A stretch of DNA of 5,148 bases from Acetofilamentum sp. (lineage in GTDB: Bacteria; Bacteroidota; Bacteroidia; Bacteroidales; JAFGUD01): contig DYKL01000259.1 in the NCBI GenBank assembly GCA_020722645.1, positions 1 through 5,148 of the forward strand. Reading direction: 5' to 3'. Below, one piece after another: positions 1 to 5,137 of the stretch (position 1 is the stretch's first letter; every line of letters starts with the position of its first letter). The notes beneath the pieces were generated by a model that saw nothing but the letters and a program-made list of their open reading frames with translations, was not told the origin of the DNA and made no database searches. The position numbers and the translations under genes were made by a program.

Positions 1-261
1 AATCAGCAGCAAAGCCCTGTAAATCCACGCTTTTTAAAAGTAAGTTCCGTTCAAAAAGACTGTCCCTAAATATTGTGATGGCTTCCTAGCTTGTCCTATA
101 CATTTGGCAATTACTATCAGAGACTCAACCCACATTCATAAATTTCAATCATTTTTACTAATAATTAGGTGGTTCTTTATAAAAGTGTGAGAGTTTTTCT
201 CTCATGGGGGGTTCATGTGTTAATTTTTGTAAAAATTAAAATATTTGCCAAAGATAATAAT
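1..261. other. Non-coding region downstream of the flippase gene
   Basis: No recognisable gene is seen on either strand. The longest minus-strand reading frame with an ATG is 33 codons (135 to 34) and resembles nothing I know. The plus-strand frame at 1-69 is open from the window edge for 22 codons, so the tail of a gene beginning outside the window cannot be ruled out, although its translation is not recognisable. The region holds a short hairpin at 188-204 (listed separately), a perfect but purely A/T inverted repeat at 220-228 and 231-239, and one inverse copy of the 10-mer AATGTGGGTT at 127-136, which also forms an arm of the element at 2768-2969. Confidence 0.5.
188..204 (-). terminator. 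Possible weak intrinsic terminator after the flippase gene
   Basis: TGAGAG (188-193) and CTCTCA (199-204) form a perfect 6-bp stem around a 5-base loop, about 60 bases past the flippase stop codon. On the minus strand the stem is followed by CAC and then four T's, so the U-tract is short and displaced. It is the best terminator candidate in this spacer but a poor match to the standard form. An A/T-only hairpin at 220-239 lies between it and the gene. Confidence 0.3.
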
Positions 262-1791
262 TTATTCTTTTGTAATAGGTTTTGATTTATTTTTATTCAA
301 AATTTTTGAAATATTGCCTTTCCAGTTGAAAGGATTTTTCCACTTATTCCAAGCCTGTTTTAATCTTTCTTTTTCAATTTGTTCTAAGAACCCACCAAAA
401 ATAATAATCAAAGGATATACAAACAATAATAAAACTTTAATAGATAAAGACAACCAAACATTCAAATCTTTTAATAAAAATGTTGAAAAATAAATCAAGA
501 CTCCTAAAATTAGAGCTAAATAATCTTTAACTATTTCATAATCTATTTTATACAACTTTCGTCCGTAATAATAATATGCCGCATTAAGTAAAATTGTTGA
601 AATAATTGTACTTATAACAGAACCATAAATGTTTAATTTTGGAATCAAAAGATAATTTAATAAAAGATTAAATGCAACAAAAAAAATTACGATAAAAGGT
701 ATCTTTAAAGTTTTTTTAGAAAAATGAAAATTAAGGGCGTACATATATCTTGTTCCAAATAGAACAACTCCGAAACTAATTAATCCGACATATTTTGCAG
801 CTTCCCAGTATTCTTGATTTGAGGGAGCAAACAATTTTACAAATTCGGAGGCAAAAAGAGCCAATCCAAGGGCACCAAAAGTTAATCCTATTGTTAGATA
901 TGTTGTAACTTTTACAAAAAATCTGCCTGAGTTCTCTTCTTTATATTGTTTGAAAGCAATTGGTAGAAAACTCATTTGAAATGACTGAAGTATAAAATAA
1001 TTTAAAAAACCTGCTATTCTATATGCAAGTGAATAAATTCCAACATCAGAATCGCTTGTCATAAATTTTAAAACATATCTGTCACCCATATTAAACAAGA
1101 CCATAGATAAAGCAGTAAAAGAAAGCGGAATTGCATATATAAGCATTTCTTTCATTGCTTTAAAATCTATTTTAAAAACAATATTTTTTAAAAAAATCGG
1201 AATCAGCATTAAAAATCCAACAAAATGCCCAATTAGTTGTGCAAGTATAATGCCTTCTATTCCCAATTTTAAATTGACAATAAAATATATATTCAAAACA
1301 AGAATTACAACTAATTTCAAAGAATTAACTACAATATATACAACTGATTTTTCTAAAACTCTTAGTAAACTGAATATGTGTTTATTTAAAATGTCAAGAC
1401 CAACTGAAACAAATAAAATATTAAAATAAACAGTAAACGATTCATCTTCAAATAACCATCCGGCAAAATTTGAAGCAAAAGGTTGAAAGGCTATATTTAA
1501 AATTGCAGTAGAAATAAATAAAAATAAAAAAGTTGTAAAAACATGTTTCTTTTTTTGATATTCGTCTTTTGTATCAGCCCACCATCGCATCATTGATTGA
1601 GAAATATTGACTGAAAAAATTGTTGCCATAAACAGAGAAGTGGTTTCTAACAGTGCTAAAATACCATATTGTGCTGTTGTTAAATACGAAGTATATAAAG
1701 GCAGAAGTATCAGTCCGATAAGTTTAACCAAAAGATTTCCTATTCCGTAAATAACAGAATGTTTTAATGTATGTTTTAGTCTATTTAGCAT
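262..1791 (-). CDS. Wzx-type polysaccharide/oligosaccharide flippase (MOP superfamily)
   Basis: This 509-residue integral membrane protein is of the usual length for polysaccharide-biosynthesis flippases, which carry undecaprenyl-linked sugar repeat units from the cytoplasmic to the periplasmic face of the inner membrane. About 14 hydrophobic segments can be seen, roughly at residues 12-32, 42-62, 86-106, 118-138, 150-172, 178-200, 216-234, 252-272, 294-314, 333-350, 364-384, 387-408, 422-440 and 447-467. The N-terminus (short basic stretch, then a GxGN-type first helix) and the GDRYVLKF stretch at 236-243 followed by GIYSLAYRIAG at 251-261 are typical of the family. A Lys/Asn-rich tail (469-509) follows the last helix and is probably cytoplasmic. 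The ATG at 1791 overlaps the end of the hydrolase gene by 11 bases, with no Shine-Dalgarno sequence, which suggests translational coupling. The sugar substrate cannot be deduced. The family call is firm; the exact cargo is inference. Confidence 0.9.
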   Translation of the reverse strand: MLNRLKHTLKHSVIYGIGNLLVKLIGLILLPLYTSYLTTAQYGILALLETTSLFMATIFSVNISQSMMRWWADTKDEYQKKKHVFTTFLFLFISTAILNIAFQPFASNFAGWLFEDESFTVYFNILFVSVGLDILNKHIFSLLRVLEKSVVYIVVNSLKLVVILVLNIYFIVNLKLGIEGIILAQLIGHFVGFLMLIPIFLKNIVFKIDFKAMKEMLIYAIPLSFTALSMVLFNMGDRYVLKFMTSDSDVGIYSLAYRIAGFLNYFILQSFQMSFLPIAFKQYKEENSGRFFVKVTTYLTIGLTFGALGLALFASEFVKLFAPSNQEYWEAAKYVGLISFGVVLFGTRYMYALNFHFSKKTLKIPFIVIFFVAFNLLLNYLLIPKLNIYGSVISTIISTILLNAAYYYYGRKLYKIDYEIVKDYLALILGVLIYFSTFLLKDLNVWLSLSIKVLLLFVYPLIIIFGGFLEQIEKERLKQAWNKWKNPFNWKGNISKILNKNKSKPITKE

Positions 1792-2515
1792 GTTTTTTTA
1801 GTTCACTCAAACTAATAATTTTCAAAATTTTTGCAGCAACTTTTTCGTGACCCGAAACATTATAATGAATTCCGTCAGGATAATCTGTTTCCGAAGATAA
1901 ATCATTTAAATCAAGAAAAAAGCAAGCGTTATCTTCTGAAACTTCTTTAATTATATTGTTATAAATTGCATAATTTGAAGATGTTCCCGGTATAATTTTT
2001 TCTACTCTTTCATTTGGCGGGTTAATAGAAAGATTGATAATTTGAGCATTAGTGTCTTTTTTAATAAATTTAATAATTTCTGAATAAGTTTTTCTAAATT
2101 CTTTTTTTGAAATCCAAGGTCTCTTTAAACGAAGTTTCACAAAAAAAGAATTGTGTTTTTTTATAAATTTTGTATGTATAAAAGAAAATATTTTTTTAAA
2201 TAAAAAGTCTTTTTGAGAATTAAGAATTTGAGCAAACCAATAAGGAATTTCTCTTGTAGAGGCATCTGGTACGCCGATATTTAAAATAAAATAATCAGGA
2301 TATGTAGTTATATAACTTTCTACTTTAGAAGAAATTTCGCGGATTGTGGCTCTACTAAATCCAAAATTTTGAACAAAAATACATTTATCTTGATATTTTT
2401 CCGACAATTTTTCTTCCAAAATTTTACCGTAATTTTTATTTTTTGGATAGGTTTCTATAGGTCTTATTCTTAAGGCAACTGAACTACCAAAAATTGTTAT
2501 TTTTAAATTTTCCAT
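1781..2515 (-). CDS. SGNH/GDSL-family hydrolase, polysaccharide-locus type
   Basis: This 244-residue protein has the ordered blocks of an SGNH hydrolase. Block I is IFGSS (8-12), where the usual GDS is GSS and Ser12 would be the nucleophile. Block II is around Gly52 (NFGFS). Block III is NIGVPDA (79-85), in which the usual Asn of GxND is Pro. Block V is DGIH (214-217), giving the catalytic Asp214 and His217. No signal peptide or membrane helix is seen, so the enzyme is probably cytoplasmic. Family members act as esterases or acyl-transfer enzymes; in surface-glycan clusters they are usually assumed to handle O-acyl groups on sugars, which is inference here. The replaced block III Asn, an oxyanion-hole residue, makes the activity uncertain. 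It starts about 500 bases after the methyltransferase gene and overlaps the flippase gene by 11 bases. No convincing promoter is seen directly upstream. Confidence 0.82.
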   Translation of the reverse strand: MENLKITIFGSSVALRIRPIETYPKNKNYGKILEEKLSEKYQDKCIFVQNFGFSRATIREISSKVESYITTYPDYFILNIGVPDASTREIPYWFAQILNSQKDFLFKKIFSFIHTKFIKKHNSFFVKLRLKRPWISKKEFRKTYSEIIKFIKKDTNAQIINLSINPPNERVEKIIPGTSSNYAIYNNIIKEVSEDNACFFLDLNDLSSETDYPDGIHYNVSGHEKVAAKILKIISLSELKKHAK

Positions 2516-2588
2516 AGTAAAAAAACAGTATAAATAATTGTTTTTCGATTACTTTAATTAAGCTGTTTATTAGCCTGAATTATTCATA

Positions 2589-2768
2589 TAATAACTTACG
2601 TGAAGTCGCTTCGCTAGTTCAGGAGTTATAAAGTTAAAAGTTTAATGTTCGTAAAGTTATGGTATTTTTTAAATTAAAATCAATTTAAACTTTTGACTTT
2701 TAACTTTATAAACTTTCAACTCCACATTATTTATGAACCGAGGCTTTGCGAGCTCAACGAAGTTAATA
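2589..2768. repeat. Long imperfect palindrome, probable dispersed intergenic repeat
   Basis: The centre is a 16-bp perfect inverted repeat: 2626-2641 (TTATAAAGTTAAAAGT) pairs with 2696-2711 across a loop of about 54 bases. An alternative register (2636-2644 with 2686-2694) extends the pairing inward. The outer parts are also related as inverted copies: 2591-2620 (TAACTT, CGT, GA, CGC, GTTC blocks) resembles the reverse complement of 2733-2766. The left arm itself contains GTGAAG/CTTCGC (2600-2605 and 2609-2614) and ATAACT/AGTTAT (2591-2596 and 2624-2629). The core is made of repeated AAGTT/AAAAGTT units. I infer a dispersed non-coding repeat; copy number cannot be seen from one window. Confidence 0.55.
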
Positions 2769-2774
2769 ATGTGG
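2722..2774. repeat. 10-bp inverted repeat sharing an arm with the next element
   Basis: CCACATTATT (2722-2731) is the perfect reverse complement of AATAATGTGG (2765-2774), with a 33-base loop that contains the palindrome GAGCTC (2750-2755). The right arm overlaps the left arm of the 2768-2969 element, so as RNA or single-stranded DNA the two pairings would exclude each other. Confidence 0.6.
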
Positions 2775-2969
2775 GTTAGATACTTCTTTCAAATAATATG
2801 AAAATATTATATCGTTAGAGTTTTCGGCTCTTATATGAGAAATTGTTGGTGGATTTAATAAAAGCCAAGAACATCAAAGGTGTTAAACATTTGTAGGGTA
2901 AAAATCCGTAAGACCGCTTTCAAGCAATCAAACGGATATAATGCTATAAATAGAATATCTACCCACATT
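2768..2969 (+). repeat. Inverted-repeat-bounded element, candidate miniature transposon or structured RNA
   Basis: The ends are inverted copies: AATGTGGGTTAGATACTTCT (2768-2787) against the reverse complement of 2952-2969, identical apart from two single-base indels. Between them lie stems in series: ATAATAT-GAAA-ATATTAT (2793-2810), a 7-bp helix capped by a GAAA tetraloop when read on the plus strand; AGAG/CTCT (2817-2820 and 2828-2831); TTGGT/GCCAA (2846-2850 and 2864-2868); AACATC-AAA-GGTGTT (2870-2884); and ATCCGT/ACGGAT (2904-2909 and 2932-2937) enclosing GCTT/AAGC. The layout is that of a multibranch RNA with a long closing stem, or of a MITE. The plus strand is chosen only because GAAA is a stable loop there. 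No target-site duplication, RNA promoter or known riboswitch motif is visible. The class is unknown. Confidence 0.5.
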
Positions 2970-2987
2970 TTTTAAGAAAAGAGCCGA
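2824..2987. repeat. 9-bp inverted repeat that crosses the 2768-2969 element
   Basis: TCGGCTCTT (2824-2832) is the perfect reverse complement of AAGAGCCGA (2979-2987). Flanking bases extend the similarity to 12 of 16 positions (2817-2832 against 2979-2994). The first arm lies inside the 2768-2969 element and the second lies outside it, so the pairing crosses the closing stem in pseudoknot fashion. Confidence 0.5.
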
Positions 2988-3024
2988 GTTTTCTATTTCC
3001 TGATTTGAAAATTCAGATTATCTT

Positions 3025-3864
3025 TTATTGAGCTAAAATAGCATATTTTGAAGTTTTAGTTTTATATCCCATTTTTTGTAACATTTTTTCTATTATCGTA
3101 GAATTTGAGTATGCTACTGTTATCATAAGTTTGGGTTTCTGCTTTAAAGTTTCTTTCATTCCTTCAAGCACTTTATCTTCAGCTCCATTAACTTGAATTC
3201 TGATAAAATCAATCCTTTCAATATTATTATCTTTTAATATATTATCAACAGTATCACTTTCAATATCAATTTTATTTTCTGTATTTACAATTCCTTTAAT
3301 TGCACTATTGTCTTGTTTTTTATTTGAATAAAAAGAAAGTATGTCTTTTTTGTTCCAAACTGCTTTTTGAACAGGAATAATATTTTTGCAGTTATTATCT
3401 ACAATATTTTTTTTTAATATTTCAAAATTTTGGTTAATAGCCTCAATAGCAATAACTTTACCTGCTTCTCCAACAAGCTCAGCCATTTTTATAGCATACA
3501 TTCCGATATATGCACCAATTTCTAATACATAATCACCTTTTTTTACATCATAATACTTGCCCATATCGAATGCCTCTTTATCGTTAGGCGGATTTAAATA
3601 TCTAAAATTCAAGTCATAAAGCAAATTAATGCAGTTTTTATTGTTTTTTAACTTTTGTTTGATTTTTTTTGTGAATAAAAAAAATAATCTTTTTTGGAAC
3701 TTTTCGGCAGGATACCCATAAAAAATTTTTCCATTTGAAATAGTAATATATGAAAAATTATCTTTTGTTCCTGCATTTATCAATATTTTTGATATATTTT
3801 TATTTATTCTGATAATGTCTTTTAGTTGTCTGATTTGATTTTTTATTTTTTTTGTAAAAGTCAT
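3025..3864 (-). CDS. FkbM-family SAM-dependent methyltransferase
   Basis: This 279-residue protein has a C-terminal Rossmann-type methyltransferase domain. The SAM-binding glycine motif is VLEIGAYIG (113-121), motif II is VIAIEA (137-142), and the FkbM signature lies at 203-236 with SDTVDNIL and then IDFIRIQVNGAE. FkbM-type enzymes transfer a methyl group from SAM, usually to a sugar or polyketide hydroxyl; in a polysaccharide locus a 2-O- or terminal O-methylation of the glycan is the usual inference. In the signature the common form is KIDVEGAE; here the Asp and Glu are Gln224 and Asn226. The first 90 residues are basic and less conserved, without a signal peptide. ATG at 3864 is preceded by an A/T-only stretch with no Shine-Dalgarno sequence. 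A candidate promoter lies about 130 bases upstream, inside the 3886-4054 element. Family is confident; acceptor is unknown. Confidence 0.88.
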   Translation of the reverse strand: MTFTKKIKNQIRQLKDIIRINKNISKILINAGTKDNFSYITISNGKIFYGYPAEKFQKRLFFLFTKKIKQKLKNNKNCINLLYDLNFRYLNPPNDKEAFDMGKYYDVKKGDYVLEIGAYIGMYAIKMAELVGEAGKVIAIEAINQNFEILKKNIVDNNCKNIIPVQKAVWNKKDILSFYSNKKQDNSAIKGIVNTENKIDIESDTVDNILKDNNIERIDFIRIQVNGAEDKVLEGMKETLKQKPKLMITVAYSNSTIIEKMLQKMGYKTKTSKYAILAQ

Positions 3865-3915
3865 ATAATTAAGTTATATTTAATGTTATAATGCGAATTA
3901 AGAGTTGAAATTTTA

Positions 3916-3940
3916 CTGGCAGTTGGAAAACAACTGCCAG
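3916..3940. repeat. Perfect 10-bp hairpin in the FkbM gene leader
   Basis: CTGGCAGTTG (3916-3925) and CAACTGCCAG (3931-3940) form a perfect stem with a 5-base loop (GAAAA on the plus strand, TTTTC on the minus). It is the strongest local hairpin in the window. Neither strand has a T-tract after it, so it is not a standard terminator. If the candidate promoter at 3992-4021 is used, this hairpin lies in the 5' leader of the methyltransferase mRNA, ending about 50 bases before the start codon. Confidence 0.7.
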
Positions 3941-3991
3941 AGGCAAATTGCCTCAATCATGCGGCTGTACTGTAAGTATCTCACTTGATTG

Positions 3992-4021
3992 CAAATATAT
4001 ATAGAACAAGTTTATTTTCAA
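3992..4021 (-). promoter_or_regulatory. Candidate Bacteroidota-type promoter for the FkbM gene
   Basis: On the minus strand TATATTTG (3999 to 3992) matches the -7 consensus TAnnTTTG exactly, and TTG (4021 to 4019, in context GTTG) stands 19 bases upstream, as expected for a -33 box. Transcription would start near 3986 and leave a leader of about 120 bases. The whole promoter is inside the 3886-4054 element. In such AT-rich DNA chance matches are possible. Confidence 0.45.
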
Positions 4022-4054
4022 CATTATATTTTAACCCTTAATTCGTATTTATAA

Positions 4055-4194
4055 TTTTTAGTTACTAAAATTTTGTTACCTTTTATTTGACAATCCCAAT
4101 GTATATGTAGTTTTTCAGCCCACAATACTTAATTGTTTGATAATTCTATACAATAAAAAAAATGCAATTTTTAATATCTTCTTAAAATTATGCG
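4055..4194. other. Spacer after the sulfotransferase gene
   Basis: No gene or recognisable RNA is seen. Together with the 3886-4054 element it forms the 330-bp gap between the sulfotransferase stop codon and the methyltransferase start codon. The only feature noted is the A/T-rich hairpin with T-tract at 4155-4172. Confidence 0.6.
4155..4172 (-). terminator. Possible A/T-rich terminator of the sulfotransferase gene
   Basis: On the minus strand AAAAAT (4172 to 4167) and ATTTTT (4163 to 4158) can form a 6-bp stem with a 3-base loop, and the run of eight T's goes on to 4155. It lies about 25 bases past the stop codon. A stem made only of A-T pairs would be weak, so termination here is a guess. 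Confidence 0.25.
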
Positions 4195-5076
4195 TTACAA
4201 ATTGTAACCTAATTTTTCTGCAAGAGGATTGCAAATATTTTTTAATTGTATTTTCTTGTCAGTTTCCCAATTCTCATAAATATCAATATTTTCAAATTTT
4301 TGAACATTAATTTTTATATTTAGTTTTTTCATAACAGTTTTTTCATTTATGAATATTCCGCAAAATTCAGATAATTTTTTGATATTGTCAAAAGATTTGT
4401 TATTAAAGTTAAAAGAAAAAACTCTGTTAGGATTTAATGTATTAAGAAAATCAATAATGTATGAATTAATTTCAGTCCACAACCACGAAATTTTTTGAAT
4501 TTGATTGTATTTATACCAGTTTGGATTATTATTTGGTTCAATAAGTTTTATCTTTGACAATTCACCTTCTCCGTACCAATTTCTGCTTAAACCTGACCTT
4601 ACAAACTCACCGGGGTGCCTGTACAAATGCACAAACTTAGCATTAGGAAGCAATTCTGCAATTGACTTGGCAAAAAATACAAATTGATTATTTGTTTCAA
4701 GAAAAATTTTATTTGTTTTATATGAATAAACTAAATATTCTTCGCGACCTGCAAGAAAAATTTCTTTGCCTATATCTGTTTTTGTTTTCTGGTCTAAACT
4801 GCTGTTGTTTAAAAGATTATAAAAATATTTGTTTTGAATTGAAAGATTGGGTTCAGCAGCATGAAAAACCATAGCTTCTTTACTATTTTTGAATAAATCG
4901 GCAAACCAAGCCGTACCTGTACGTCCTGTAGATAAAAAAAACACCGGTGATTTTATATTACTAAAATCTTTATTTATCAATGTCATGATATTTCCCTTTT
5001 TTACCGGTTTGCCGGCTTGAAAATACCAGTACCATTGCCTTATTTTTGCTTCTTTTATTGTTCCTAAAAATTTCAT
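4195..5076 (-). CDS. PAPS-dependent sulfotransferase
   Basis: This 293-residue enzyme would move a sulfo group from PAPS to an acceptor hydroxyl or amine. The 5'-phosphosulfate loop is FFLSTGRTGT (46-55). The 3'-phosphate-binding region is FVHLYRHPGEFVRSGLSR (148-165), with Arg153 and Ser161 at the expected places. HAAEP (72-76) fits the acceptor-side His/Glu motif of bacterial members, and ISWLWTEIN (196-204) and the ending W...LAEKLGY (270-291) are also family-like. There is no signal peptide, which fits a cytoplasmic PAPS user. Placed ahead of a methyltransferase, a hydrolase and a flippase, it probably sulfates a surface glycan; the acceptor is not known. ATG at 5076 gives a 30-residue lead-in before Met31 (codon 4986 to 4984), which is an alternative start just before the domain. 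A -7 promoter box lies about 55 bases upstream of 5076. Confidence 0.88.
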   Translation of the reverse strand: MKFLGTIKEAKIRQWYWYFQAGKPVKKGNIMTLINKDFSNIKSPVFFLSTGRTGTAWFADLFKNSKEAMVFHAAEPNLSIQNKYFYNLLNNSSLDQKTKTDIGKEIFLAGREEYLVYSYKTNKIFLETNNQFVFFAKSIAELLPNAKFVHLYRHPGEFVRSGLSRNWYGEGELSKIKLIEPNNNPNWYKYNQIQKISWLWTEINSYIIDFLNTLNPNRVFSFNFNNKSFDNIKKLSEFCGIFINEKTVMKKLNIKINVQKFENIDIYENWETDKKIQLKNICNPLAEKLGYNL

Positions 5077-5103
5077 TTATTATCTAAATTAAATATGAGT
5101 TCA

Positions 5104-5125
5104 GTCTAAAAACTATTTTTTAGAC
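5104..5125. promoter_or_regulatory. Palindrome at the predicted transcription start of the sulfotransferase gene
   Basis: GTCTAAAAA (5104-5112) and TTTTTAGAC (5117-5125) form a perfect 9-bp stem with a 4-base loop. It lies directly downstream of the -7 box at 5130-5137, so it would cover the transcription start and form a stem-loop at the very 5' end of the mRNA. It could be an operator, an mRNA-stabilising hairpin, or a bidirectional terminator of a gene beyond the window edge. Confidence 0.5.
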
Positions 5126-5129
5126 AATA

Positions 5130-5137
5130 CAAAGATA
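5130..5137 (-). promoter_or_regulatory. Candidate -7 box (TAnnTTTG) of the sulfotransferase gene
   Basis: On the minus strand TATCTTTG (5137 to 5130) matches the Bacteroidota -7 consensus exactly, predicting a start near 5124 and a leader of about 48 bases. The -33 box would fall around 5157, outside the window, so only half of the promoter can be checked. Confidence 0.45.

Larger units (their letters stand above)
2516..3024. other. 509-bp spacer filled with inverted repeats
   Basis: No gene is supported here. The plus-strand frame at 2862-2975 is open for 37 codons but has no ATG. The spacer is occupied by a long imperfect palindrome (about 2589-2768), a hairpin arm pair at 2722-2774, an inverted-repeat-bounded element (2768-2969) and a second inverted pair (2824-2832 with 2979-2987). 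Close to the FkbM stop codon, 3000-3016 can form a small hairpin (CTGA/TCAG with one T-T mismatch inside), but no T-tract follows it on the minus strand, so it is not a good terminator. No TAnnTTTG box lies in the right orientation for the hydrolase gene. Confidence 0.6.
3886..4054. mobile_element. 169-bp MITE-like element with 30-bp terminal inverted repeats
   Basis: The left end (3886-3915, beginning TTATAATGCGAATTAAG) and the reverse complement of the right end (4024-4054, beginning TTATAAATACGAATTAAG) match at 25 of 30 aligned positions with one single-base gap. TTATAA, itself palindromic, is present at both outer edges and could be a target duplication. The interior holds a 10-bp hairpin (3916-3940), the palindrome GAGGCAAATTGCCTC (3940-3954) and a stem CAATCA/TGATTG (3954-3959 and 3986-3991) enclosing TACT/AGTA, so a single strand folds like a cloverleaf. 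It has no coding capacity and is richer in G and C than its surroundings. It sits between the sulfotransferase and methyltransferase genes. I infer a non-autonomous miniature element; a structured RNA or regulatory leader is the alternative. Confidence 0.55.

Noticed and set aside
34..135. Minus-strand 33-codon reading frame with an ATG
   Set aside because: It is short, has no ribosome-binding site or promoter, and its translation resembles no family I know.
245..493. Plus-strand 82-codon reading frame
   Set aside because: It lies almost wholly within the well-supported flippase gene on the other strand and has no family features.
2790..2798. TATTATTTG on the minus strand as a -7 box for the hydrolase gene
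   Set aside because: The spacing inside the box is one base too long, and there is no TTG box about 19 bases upstream.
2862..2975. Plus-strand open frame of 37 codons within the inverted-repeat element
   Set aside because: There is no ATG, two stop codons precede it, and the bases are better explained by the series of hairpins.
2768..2994. Retron, group II intron or known riboswitch
   Set aside because: No reverse transcriptase, domain V-like hairpin or conserved riboswitch core is visible in or next to the element.
3916..3940. Hairpin as intrinsic terminator of the sulfotransferase gene
   Set aside because: No T-tract follows the stem on either strand, and the hairpin is far from the stop codon and inside a larger inverted repeat.
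3904..4022. attC-like integron site (GTTGAAA and TTTCAAC pair)
   Set aside because: The two boxes are in the wrong order for an attC site (RYYYAAC first, GTTRRRY last), and there is no integrase or cassette array in view.
4505..4874. Two plus-strand reading frames of 60 and 70 codons
   Set aside because: Both lie inside the sulfotransferase gene, which carries clear motifs on the minus strand.
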